Assembly (NCBI GenBank): GCA_030248215.1
Contig: JASANG010001337.1
Location: 1 to 64,000, forward strand
Length of the DNA: 64,000 nucleotides
Direction: 5' to 3'
DNA from: Enoplolaimus lenunculus
Taxonomy: Eukaryota; Nematoda; Enoplea; Enoplida; Thoracostomopsidae
In this document: positions 54,943 through 64,000 of the stretch, one piece after another
Numbering within the stretch: the first letter of the stretch is position 1
How the letters are laid out: each line of letters opens with the position of its first letter
The notes under the pieces: model-generated
The model's database searches: none
The model's input: only the letters and a program-made list of their open reading frames with translations
What the model was told of the DNA's origin: nothing
Translations under genes and position numbers: made by a program

Positions 54943-55151
54943 GGCCCATGTATAAAACAGGGCCGAAACAGTAGTATAAGCATGATCTTAAGTCTGAGCC
55001 AAAGCCTAAGCCTAAGCCTAAGCGTAAGGATGAACCTTTTCCTAAGCCTAAGCCTAAGTCTAAGCCTAAGCCCAACAGTTAGTCTGACGGTCGCGCTAAC
55101 TATATTACAGCCCCGCAGGAAAACATTCCGACCCTGTTCTATACGTGGGCC
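54943..55151. mobile_element. TTAGGC-carrying miniature element, first family
   Basis: The ends are GGCCCATGTATAAAACAGGG and CCCTGTTCTATACGTGGGCC, inverted. A (TTG)n run at 54555-54578 lies outside it. Confidence 0.8.
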
Positions 55152-56096
55152 ACTAATTTCAAACAGATTTTTTGCTCCTCGTATATAATCTTAACGGTGC
55201 AAAAAACATTACTCTCCCTCAAACTTGACGTGGGGTAGGTCCAAAATGGCAACCTATGCTGGTACTTTATGTATTACGCGATAGATTCCGAAGTTACATA
55301 CTCTTGTCTATAGTGTCACCATGGACACTTAGTTCTATTAACACATGCAATTTTGTATTATTTTCCTAAAACTTCTGTAACGCGTGTGTTAAATTTTGAG
55401 AAAACATGCAAAATCTGGCTAATAAAATTTATTTAAAAAGTTTAAAAGACTGCGACCCTGCTGAAACCACAGGCATTGATGGGTAAACATATCTGGATTC
55501 ATTAGAATACTTCAATATCTGAGAAAACATAACCGCTTTTTGGGCAACCTAAAGCATTCTCTAAAAGCTTAAACTAACCTGATTTAAGGTTTAAGCTAAA
55601 TCCAGCAGCATTAAACGAGCTTTCTAGAGTAGCTAAACTAACAGATAGGTTTACGCTTAAACTCTTTTGAATAGTTTACATATTTTTAATTTACACCAAA
55701 CTTAATGAACTCTTAGATACACATAATTTCTTGTCTGCACTTATCACTTAAATCAAAAATAAGTTTAATTTAAACTCTTGTTAAACTTAAACGTATATAG
55801 TCTAAGTTAGACTTATTATTCTACTTCAGCCTTTTAAGTTATGCTTAAACTAATATTCAAGTTTAGTTAAGCCCGTAATATATTTAAATGTGCGTCGCAC
55901 CTACCACCAGTCAGTGTTAGGTTTTGTAACTTTGGAACTAGCGCGTGATGAGGTTCGAAATTAAGCACATTGTTTGCGGTTAATTTGATCTACTTCTGTA
56001 CCAATTGTGAGATCTGCAATTGCACTTGTTCGTCAGTTCGAAAACCTATCGCCAACTGATAAATGAAATAATACACAATCCACAGTGTTCAACATT
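55152..56096. other. No gene seen; decayed GCCCGTATTCTC-type element at about 55889-56064
   Basis: CGCACCTACCACCAGTCAG and CGAAAACCTATCGCCAACTG phrases are the paired inner ends of that family. 55555-55870 is rich in TTTAAGCTTAAAC phrases. Confidence 0.45.
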
Positions 56097-56411
56097 CTAC
56101 ATCCAAGGCGATAATCTCCCTTGAACGTTTTTCGCTCGAGATCGGTCAGATGTTGCTTGAAACGTTTTTGGCAAATTTTTAACATCGACAACTCTGTACG
56201 GTAATAACCATGTTGCGAGTCGCTTCTTTCGCGCCGTGCGCTCTGCCGATGCTGGACCAGATTCGAATATGCGGGCCATGGGATCAAGAATTTGAGAAAC
56301 AGCAGTTGATTGTTTTGGATTCAGCCGCGATTTCACTTGGTTGTCAGGCTGTGGTTGCGAGTTGACTAAAGCGATTAGAGCTAAAGTTAACGTTACTAAT
56401 ATTTTAAACAT
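56097..56411 (-). CDS. Small secreted protein or peptide precursor
   Basis: ATG at 56409-56411, 104 residues. Residues 1-18 form a textbook signal peptide (MFKILVTLTLALIALVNS) with cleavage before QPQP. A Gln/Pro/Ser-rich segment follows, then an RKKR at 61-64 that could be a proprotein convertase site, and a 40-residue basic C-terminal part (from LATWLLPYRVVDV to LSPWM). There are no cysteines after the signal. The stop lies just upstream (in genome coordinates, right) of a decayed mobile element. A second open frame overlaps on the same strand but has no start context. The layout fits a processed secreted peptide; family unknown, and a further 3' exon is possible. Confidence 0.5.
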   Translation of the reverse strand: MFKILVTLTLALIALVNSQPQPDNQVKSRLNPKQSTAVSQILDPMARIFESGPASAERTARKKRLATWLLPYRVVDVKNLPKTFQATSDRSRAKNVQGRLSPWM

Positions 56412-56449
56412 TTTTGTTATGTCTTCTAAGTTTAGTTTCTGAAGCAAAA

Positions 56450-57535
56450 AAACATAAACTAGTTTAAACTCTAAATAGTCTCAAATGTGTGTAGCATCCA
56501 TATCATCAGTTGCTAATATTATGTGGCAATTTCTAAAGTACAAGTCAGTAATTGTTAAAAAACCTAATTGCATAAAAATGCAATTGTGTAGGTCACAGAT
56601 TTAATAACCTATTGACATGATGTCCGCTCAGGGTACGTGCACGTTTGGAATGCCACGACTCTTTGATAAACCAACGCGTTAACTCATTTTCAATCTTTCT
56701 TCAAAATCGTGTCAAAAACGCCATTTTGAACGCTTTTCAAGTTTCAAACAGCTTCGTTTAAAATGCTTTCTTGCTGCGGAGAAACTCTAAAATGAATGGC
56801 TTATGCAGCTAAAATCCCCTGAAGGTAAATATATATTTAGCGTTTGAGAAAACGCAATTTTGGCATGTATTGCATCAAACACTAGGAACGTTGTGTTTTA
56901 CACGAATTACTTATAAGTCATTTTAAGAATCAACACAATCTTATACTCCAAATATATAATAGTTAGGTTTCCTGGTTTAAAGTCAATGTGTACTCTTCTA
57001 CTTGGAATCATTCATTAACAATCCAAATCTGTTGTGGGTATAGAGGGGATAGCCTAGTCTTTATAATTTCTAGAGATAAACAGTATAATATTCAGCCTTA
57101 ATTTCATCGCCTTAAAGAATATTTTCTCGTTCGATATGGTCAGACGCAAGCTTTGCTCGTTAGCATTATAGTTTTCCGAACACAAATCCTAAGCTTCGGT
57201 TTGCTTAACAGTAGCAGTTCACATAAGTACAAATATACAGATTCAAGATTTGAATAACATTTATAAAAGGTCGGCAAATTATTTCTGATAAAAACTTTTC
57301 TACTTAAACTTTACAACCGGAAGCAGAAGTAACAAATTATTCGTCGCTTGAAGCTTTTTTCGTAGCGTTTGCCTGTACGGAACTCGGTAATTTTTATGAA
57401 TAAAAGGGTTTATTAAGAGAATAATACTACTTTATAGAAGTTGTGCAATACTGAAATAAAGCTACAAAATCAATTTACGACAATTCGTCGAACGACCAGC
57501 TTCCTAAACCTTAACCTAAGCATAATAACAAGACT
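56450..57535. other. No gene seen
   Basis: AT-rich. The first 80 bases upstream of the secreted-peptide ATG would hold its promoter, but no clear TATA or initiator can be singled out. Confidence 0.4.
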
Positions 57536-57541
57536 GTGTCA

Positions 57542-57754
57542 ATGACAATATCCAGTGATGTCCAGGAAATGGAAGGTCAGCCATGCCTTTTATTGCATAT
57601 CCGTAACCAAAAATTGCAAAAACGCGTCAGTGAAGCGAGCAAGAAGCCAAACGTCATATTAATGCTAAACCTTAAAACCTTGATTATGAACCTTCCATAT
57701 TGGGGGGACCTAAGCCAAAAAAGGCTGTCCCTTGAATCCACTGAAGCTCCTTAA
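57542..57754 (+). CDS. Possible exon with weak resemblance to inward-rectifier K+ channel cytoplasmic domain
   Basis: The frame opens MTISSDVQEMEGQPCLLLHI and continues RNQKLQKRVSEASKKP, then a less convincing tail to a stop at 57754. In Kir channels the segment after the second helix has an Ile-Ser, then Asp, Gly, Cys-Leu, hydrophobic-Arg, Asn, Arg pattern (VISxxDGKLCLMFRVGN type). The spacing here is similar, but key residues differ and no pore exon with GYG was found. It could be an exon, a relic, or coincidence. Confidence 0.2.
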   Translation: MTISSDVQEMEGQPCLLLHIRNQKLQKRVSEASKKPNVILMLNLKTLIMNLPYWGDLSQKRLSLESTEAP

Positions 57755-58342
57755 TATAACGCAGTGAAATCAACGAACGTTTATGAAACAAATCTGTCGG
57801 ACTGATGACATTTGACTTTTAAATGATGGTACACAAGCCGTTTGTATACTGAATAACTCGAAGTTACATGCAACCTTAAAGCGAATAATTCTTCCGTATG
57901 ACGTCAGAAATAGGGCATGCCTACCGATAAACAGAGGGCTGGAAGAGTTTTAGAGACTTTGAAGCTTAGACTTACGCAGGCTTAGGCTTAATAAGATTAT
58001 GCCTTTGTTTAATAGTCATTGGCTTAGATTTGCGCTTAGTGTTTAGACTTTATGCTTAGCTAGCAAACCAATACTCTTTACATGGGCGAATCTTCTGATA
58101 AACTGTTTCGTATAATTGATTTTAGCTTTAAATTGATGTTTCATGCAATACATATTTGAAATCAACGTTTACTTGTTATATGCGGTAAACGAGAAATACT
58201 TTTAATTTTTAAATTTGATTGATAAACTTGATAACAACATCTTACAACTGTCGCGAAATATTTCACAGCGCCACTGGCTTTAATCTCAAGAGATAAATAG
58301 TTGTTTTCAACCAGCGTCAAACCTGGCATGCTCCTGTTCGGG

Positions 58343-58505
58343 GCTCGTAGCCAAAGGGGCGCCCGGGCAGGGGCACGTCTTTCCCTGGATAAATTTTGCC
58401 CTCCGTCTAAAAAGTGTTCAATCTTGTTTTGTAAGTCATCGAAAACTCTTGTGTGCCGTCCAGAAAACATTTTTAATCCCCTACAATGTGATCTGGCACA
58501 TGGCC
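58343..58505. mobile_element. GTAGCC-type miniature element, decayed
   Basis: GGGGCTCGTAGCCAAAGG, TGGATAAATTTTGCCC and the AACATTTTTAATCCCC phrase match the order in 31229-31407. Confidence 0.45.
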
Positions 58506-58668
58506 TGATCCTATTTGCTATTAATTAGCGTTTTCGGAGAAAATATTTTAAAAAGATTCATGGAACATACACTCAAAGACTAACAGATGCGGTTGCAAAA
58601 CCACGTCAACCGGTGCAGTAAGCATATAATGAGAATTTCCTTGAATATCCATTTAAATAACAGGTAAA

Positions 58669-58941
58669 GCCCTATTCGCACGAGCAAGTTTTTGGAGCAA
58701 GAACTTGCAGCTGCAAATTGCACGCAGAACTTGCATTTTTTCATCAGCCAATGAGAAACCGGCTGCAATAAGTTTAGTGAACTTACATGGTTGTTCACGT
58801 ACCTGTACTAAATTTCTACCAATGATTTTTAATGAATTATTTGCAGCTGCAAGTTTTTCGGACGCGATTTTGGACAGAACTTGCAAGTGCAAGTTGCAAC
58901 TGCAAATTCACGCAGCAAAAACGTGCACGTGTCAATAGGGC
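58669..58941. mobile_element. piggyBac-like miniature element
   Basis: The ends are GCCCTATTCGCACGAGC and GTGCACGTGTCAATAGGGC, inverted. The right flank is TTAA and the left flank TAAA. Inside are facing AACTTGCAGCTGCAAATTGC-type units. Confidence 0.75.
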
Positions 58942-59045
58942 TTAATGGTTCATCTACCATACATTTTTGAAAGTATATACAAATACGCTTACTTATACTT
59001 TAACATTCAATTATAACTAAAACCGATGAAACAGCACAGAAAACG

Positions 59046-59335
59046 TTGAGCAATAAAACATCTTTGACTGATTGTTTTGTGATCGAAACATTAGCATATG
59101 GCCAGGATAACTTATTATATTTTGAAATTTTAATTTTTTTAAGTATCCCATCAACTTTGCCGAAAGGCTCAAAGCCAATTACTATTTTCACCTGTTGTCA
59201 ATCAAGCTTCAAAGAAACACAATTTGAAACCCACGTTCGATATTGTTTGCTTCGAGTTCAACTCGAACAAAGCCTGATTGAAAGTTTATCCTATTTAGTT
59301 GAACGCTTGTCACAATATCTTAAAATATACTAGTG
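59046..59335 (+). CDS. Possible exon, unrecognised
   Basis: The open frame reads TDCFVIETLAYGQDNLLYFE, then hydrophobic ILIFLSIPSTLPKGSKP, then FETHVRYCLLRVQLEQSL and YLVERLSQYLKIY to a stop. The last third looks like an amphipathic helix of a folded protein. Acceptors at GTTGAG (59050) or CAATCAAG (about 59208) are possible. No other exon could be joined to it. Confidence 0.3.
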
Positions 59336-60619
59336 TCATTAGCCAATCTGGTTGTGCAATTATTACTGCAACATGATTCGTACTGGTGTGTAAAATCTGT
59401 TTATTTGTTCTAAAACCTGGCCCCGCTGATTGCAAGCAATATTTGCAATCCTGAACTCGGTCAAATTCAGCTTTTATGCGTTAGTTTTAGGCTTTCCAAA
59501 AGATTTAGGCTTATTTGACCGTTTGAGTTTGAATTGAAGCCTGCTTTGTATATTAACAGCTGTCAAATCTGACGACGCTATTTTAACATATCGATATTGT
59601 AACGTAAATTTGAATGTACATTTAGAAAAAATTCATTTGCCCGAATCATACAAAAAGTTTTCGAAAGCACACAACTATAAATATCTAATCTAGACGCAGG
59701 CTTGTAGCCAATTTACCAGGCCAGCGCGGGCAAAAACTTTTCCAAGGGTGCCCAAAATGTTTCCGGGAGGGCAGGCCCCACCGTGGCTGTTTTCGTGCTA
59801 CGGAACCGCATAGGCGCTAGCAATTGTTCTCAACACCAGCAGTTAAACTGTTTAAATCCATTGTAAATAACACAGGTTACGTTTAGTTAACGGTGAACAA
59901 TGTGTAACGGTCGCAAACACGCAGTCACAAAAAATTATGGCGTTAGAAACAATTAATGAATATAAAAACAATGCCGATATTCGCCGCAGACAGCTTCATA
60001 TGAATTGCAAAAATAATTTTAATTTTAAATTAATTTTACCAATTTTGTTAATTTCAGGCTGATATGAAAAATATCTTCGCGCAAGTAAATCATGCATCAT
60101 CCGTTGTCATGGCAATCATTTTACATCTGGTGACCGCCGGAGCATGGAAAATCCAGTCGCGGGACCAAACGGATCCGGCCAATCTTTTTGTTAGCAACGC
60201 ATAGCGGCTTGCGACAGTGTGCGACGCTTCGTAAGGCGTAGTTCGGCACAATAAAGTATAGCGCAAGCCTTACCATTTGTGCAAACGCAAGCAAACAAAA
60301 TCGCAAATCGATTGGTTTTGTGGACCCCCAAGTGCCGCACACCTCTAGGGACCTGGGGGTGGACGGTAACCGTGGCACGGGGTACTTACAGTAATAAAGC
60401 TGTACGTATATTTGAAGACCTATTTTGACTAACTGGTAATAAACTGGTACAGCCTTTTTGACAATAAACTTCGGGTTCGTTCATTATTTAAAGCCATAAA
60501 TCTTGTAAAAAAACGTTACAGAAAGTTTAAAAGATATTTTTAAAATATACCTACACTATAGGAAATGAGTGATACCTGCAATCGGTGTTTACGCTGTAAA
60601 ACCGTAATTGAAAAAAAGA
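59336..60619. other. No gene supported
   Basis: GTAGCCAATTTACCAGG near 59705 and GTGCTACGGAACC near 59800 look like a GTAGCC-type element. TTTCAGGCTGATATGAAAAA at about 60053-60072 opens a short exon-like frame (NIFAQVNHASSVVMAIIL) that may be coding but stands alone. Confidence 0.35.
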
Positions 60620-60765
60620 CCAGTGTTACTTTAAGGGGCGTCTAGGTTTCAGGTGGCTCTATATAAAAGTAGGTTTAGATTCTAGATTACTTTTTTGCTT
60701 AGGCTTAGGCTTAGGCTTAGGAATACGCTTAATTTGCTGTTACACCCCTTAAAGTAACATTGGTC
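60620..60765. mobile_element. TTAGGC-carrying miniature element, second family
   Basis: The ends are CCAGTGTTACTTTAAGGGG and CCCCTTAAAGTAACATTGG, inverted. It has four TTAGGC-type units and is the shortest copy of the family. Confidence 0.8.
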
Positions 60766-61760
60766 GAAAAAAATATCAATTTGGAAAGCTTAAGCATCCC
60801 GCGAGTCCTGGGCATCGTCCTAGATTTACCGCCGTTGTTTGTTTATAAACAAATAATAAATATATTGCGCAATGTTTAAATTTAGTCAATTTTCACAGTC
60901 GTTTTTTTTTGCGTTTAAAACAAAAATTTACTAATATTTTTTCTCAAATTTTAAACAACTTTTAGTTTGAAAATGTTTTAATGGTTTTTTTGTGATGCGA
61001 TATTTTAAGAAAATTCTAAGCAAAAACACATGACGTGTAGGTGTGTTTTTATGCGAGCGCGGCTATAAACAGTAAACGTTTACGGGATTGCGTAATTTAA
61101 GCATCTAAAGGCATTTATAAAAGTTAAAGCTCAGGCTACAACTTAAGTTTAGGCTTAAGGTAACACTTTGAAAAAGTTCTAGTCAAAAGTTTAGGCTTAG
61201 GGATAGCATAAGTAAGGCTTTTCCTGAACCTGAAGCCTAAGTCTAAGCGTATAATTACGCATAAACGTGCCAATAAAAGCGGATAAGGACCAGAACATCC
61301 GTTATAAAACTGGTTCTAAAACAAATCGTAAGGCGTTATTGATTTCCACAAGCCGGGCGCAAATTTTAATGTTGATGACGCGTTATATCGCATAATTTAC
61401 ATGCACTCATACAGTACGAAACCTTTTTGTTGAAGCCAAAATTTTTCTTGAAAAACGACGCTGAACCCCGCGTGCTTCCTCATGTCTTTGCAGCCGAATA
61501 AATGTCAACATTTTTATCGAATAGTTTTTCAGTTTTAAATTGAAATTTAAATCAATGCTCACAAATTGAGTAAAATAAGAAAAAAATTGCAGATGTCTGA
61601 AATTATAAATAAGCTGCCATTGTTTCGCAGACACTATGGATTGTAAGAAGAGTAAATAAATCTTTATATATATATATACAAGTTTTTTACTTGTTTTGCA
61701 CGTTTTTTTCGATTTAAACTTCGAGTTTGTTGCCTTTTTATACGTATTTCAAGTGCTAGT
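60766..61760. other. No gene seen
   Basis: AT-rich with degenerate TTAGGC/CCTAAG stretches at 61130-61250 and a short TA array near 61665. No supported exon. Confidence 0.4.
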
Positions 61761-61763
61761 TTA

Positions 61764-62727
61764 TGGGTCATCCACGTTATACTGTCTACGCTACTGTAAA
61801 AAATTGTCCCCACTTACGAGCCCCTCACTTTGTAGTTGTAGTGTTACTAAATGACATGTCCAAATGTCACCCATATCCTGTATAGACCTTCCGGACAACT
61901 CGCATACTCTCCAAACAGCCTATACTTTGTCACATTGCCGTCCATACCCATACTACACTGTCGATGCGTCATATGAAGGACAACTGTTTTGTCCCGAGTC
62001 TGTCAGAACAGACTCTGTTTAGTCATCTAAAGAGTCTGTTTCAAGGGACTCTGTTTTACAGAGTCTGTCTGAAGGGACTATTGTAGAGCTTAATATTGAG
62101 TATGCCGCAACCACGGGCGAAAGAAGGGTGCAACTACCGTTGGGCTTGGTGTGCGAAGTTAAAGGGTTCCCACTAGCCCGTCCTCCCCTGGGGGACAACA
62201 GTGTAGGGTTCCGGAGCTATATACTTACACCCCAGCCGCCGCCCCCCCCCCTCACCGGTCACGACAAAATTTGTTTTCGACAGGGACACCGGGGTTTAAC
62301 TTTCTGGTATACCAGAGTTATTATATTCTAACCTGCTATGCTTGAATGGGGCGGGTCGTTCTCTTACAAGTTATCTTTTACCGGCAAAAACCTTCCTGCC
62401 CCCTCTTTTAAAAATTACTGGTTGCAGTTAATTTTTAAGAAAGTAAAATTTTTAGAACACTGCAACGTTTTTAAAACAAGCCCTAGTTACGGGCTGTGGA
62501 CTGTCAACAAGCTCTTTTTCGGACGTCCCGATGTCAGACACTGTGTCCAGACAGTGTCTAATTTGTCCTTAGTCCCTTCGAAGGGACTACTGCCAAAACG
62601 AACTAGCTATGTACACCTTGTGTAAAGTCTTAACATTGTAAGAACAATGTCGTTTTGTCCAGCCCTTGAAACCAGGGGTGTGGACAATTTTTTACAGTAG
62701 CGTAGACAGTATTACGTGGATGACCCA
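61764..62727. mobile_element. 964-bp inverted-repeat element with TTA target duplication (Harbinger-like)
   Basis: About 50 bases from TGGGTCATCCACGTTATAC recur inverted at the right end, and TTA sits directly outside both ends, as in PIF/Harbinger insertions. Internal phrases GGACTCTGTTTTACAGAGTC and GTCCCTTCGAAGGGAC are palindromes. Open frames at 62128-62625 lie wholly inside and show no transposase motif, so it is taken as non-autonomous. Confidence 0.8.
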
Positions 62728-62730
62728 TTA

Positions 62731-63579
62731 CAATGCTATTGCCACATTTTATGGATTATTTGCAGGTTAGTTATATAACTATTAGATGTTGCCTTGTGTG
62801 GTACGAAAGTAAATTGACGCGAAATTAATAACCAACGTCAACTTATATCGAATTTTGAACTACCTTACGTCGGCCCAAGATACTTTTACTGACCCTTACG
62901 GTTACAGATGAAAACCGTATATTTCTAATTTTCTCAGTTCGATAATTTCATATCCATCAATCAGGGTTGTGATTTTTTTAAAATCAAACTACAGGTTAAT
63001 GGTCACTTTACCGTGGATTAAATCTAATTTTGTTTTGGTTAACATTAAAGCGATGACGTCATTGAAGGCGTGGGTTTCAAATAATCTATGTTAGCTTATT
63101 CTCAAATTACTCTTAATTCAACTGTAAAGGTTTGTTTAAGTAATGAATCAATAATAAGCGTTCGTTTACGTCACGAAGGTTTAAATGGTTTGAAATATAG
63201 TGACTCTCGTTTTACACCGTTATTTATATTTGCAGAATTTTAATGTATTTATAGCCGCAAAAGCTATTTTCTATAGTTAATAGTTAAGCAAAATCCACAA
63301 TATCATGCGTACACCAGGTAAACTTTCTGCGAGTGATGTAGTAGATGATAAACCTTGATTCAAACAGTTTTAATGTGATGTCTACTGTTGCTTTGGTTTT
63401 TAGTGTCCGTAAAACAAAGCTTTTGCTTCATTCGCATTGGTTTATCACGGCGCTATGGGTATCGAATATTATTATAACATAGAATTATAGAAACAGTTAA
63501 ATTTTATAGCAATAAAACCTTTAGTGATTTTTATTATTTAAAATTATATTTAAGTTTCAAATCATCGAAATTTGATAGC
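62731..63579. other. No gene seen
   Basis: AT-rich unassigned sequence without clear repeats or exons. Confidence 0.4.
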
Positions 63580-63587
63580 AACTAAAC

Positions 63588-63962
63588 CAGTGGCGGATCC
63601 AGGATCTCAAAATGGGGGCCAAAATTTCACAGGTAATAAACATTTTTGACCCATACTGTAGTGACCGAAATAAGAGGGGATCTCCATTTTGAGTCCTAAT
63701 TAATAGGAGTCCGTATCCCTAATAAGAATCCATAAACGGGTAGAGTCCTTAAAGCCTTGTTTAGAGTCCATACATGTCTATTATCCCTAATTGTAGCGCA
63801 TAAATGACTCCAGGGCCAAGAAACTTTAAAGCGTGCTTATACTATTGTGTATAAAACACAGAAATCAACAGCGTAGAACAGCAATTGACACTATATAAAT
63901 TTTGTCGAGATGCTGTTGGTGGGGGCCACGGCCGGGGTGGCCCCCCCATGGATCCGCCATTG
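63588..63962. mobile_element. hAT-type miniature element with exact 8-bp duplication
   Basis: The ends are CAGTGGCGGATCCAGG and CATGGATCCGCCATTG, inverted. AACTAAAC is present immediately outside both ends (63580-63587 and 63963-63970). The interior contains TACTGTAGTGACCG and GTCCGTATCCCTAATAAG, which belong to the TA-flanked family as well, so the family is a mosaic of two transposons. Confidence 0.9.
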
Positions 63963-64000
63963 AACTAAACTGTGCTAAAATACATAAAATAAACCATGAA

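Noticed and set aside
62128-62625. Two ORFs that might encode a transposase
   Set aside because: They lie in a 964-bp non-autonomous element and show no DDE, zinc-finger or helix-turn-helix pattern.

Overview
The window looks like gene-poor, repeat-saturated nuclear DNA of an animal, most likely a nematode. The support is indirect. Degenerate TTAGGC units, the nematode telomere hexamer, are scattered through intergenic and intronic DNA. Genes have GT-AG introns with T-rich acceptors ending TTTCAG. One gene is a claudin-superfamily four-helix membrane protein of the kind nematodes carry as Clc-like proteins. The very repeat-rich, AT-rich character would suit a mermithid-type genome, but that is a guess. 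I saw no bacterial genes, rRNA, CRISPR array, LTR, reverse transcriptase or capsid gene.

Layout. Positions 21-12304 are built almost entirely from one repeat module. A 3.4 kb arm occurs forward, inverted and forward again, giving two giant palindromes (centres near 3385 and 7899). Each arm carries a copy of a small acidic protein ORF with repeated YNLRSR motifs, and only the copy at 11126-11589 reads through. Positions 12.3-14.2 kb hold a hAT-type miniature element with a perfect 8-bp target duplication and, on the minus strand, a small secreted cysteine protein. Positions 14277-17706 are a second inverted-repeat element, carrying an acidic ORF with three 43-residue repeats. Positions 18-22 kb hold only miniature transposons.

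Three spliced host genes could be assembled by hand on the plus strand. The first is a 232-residue claudin/Clc-like membrane protein (23037-27271, four exons, a complete frame). The second is an unrecognised low-complexity protein (32450-36752, at least four exons all joined in phase 1), with a hairpin satellite of 1.85 kb in one intron. The third is a 269-residue p24/TMED cargo-receptor-like protein (38560-42353, four exons, a complete frame). A small secreted peptide precursor lies on the minus strand at 56097-56411. Several other ORFs look like orphan exons and are listed with low confidence.

The rest is mobile DNA. About fourteen families of short non-autonomous elements recur, many with readable target-site duplications: 8 bp (hAT-like), TA (Tc1/mariner-like), TTAA (piggyBac-like) and TTA (Harbinger-like). 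Several are nested, so their order of insertion can be read. Two families carry TTAGGC runs, and one 268-bp family carries a tRNA-like Pol III module between short inverted repeats. No transposase gene was recognised, so all of these would depend on enzymes encoded elsewhere. All gene models were made by eye; exon ends are predictions.
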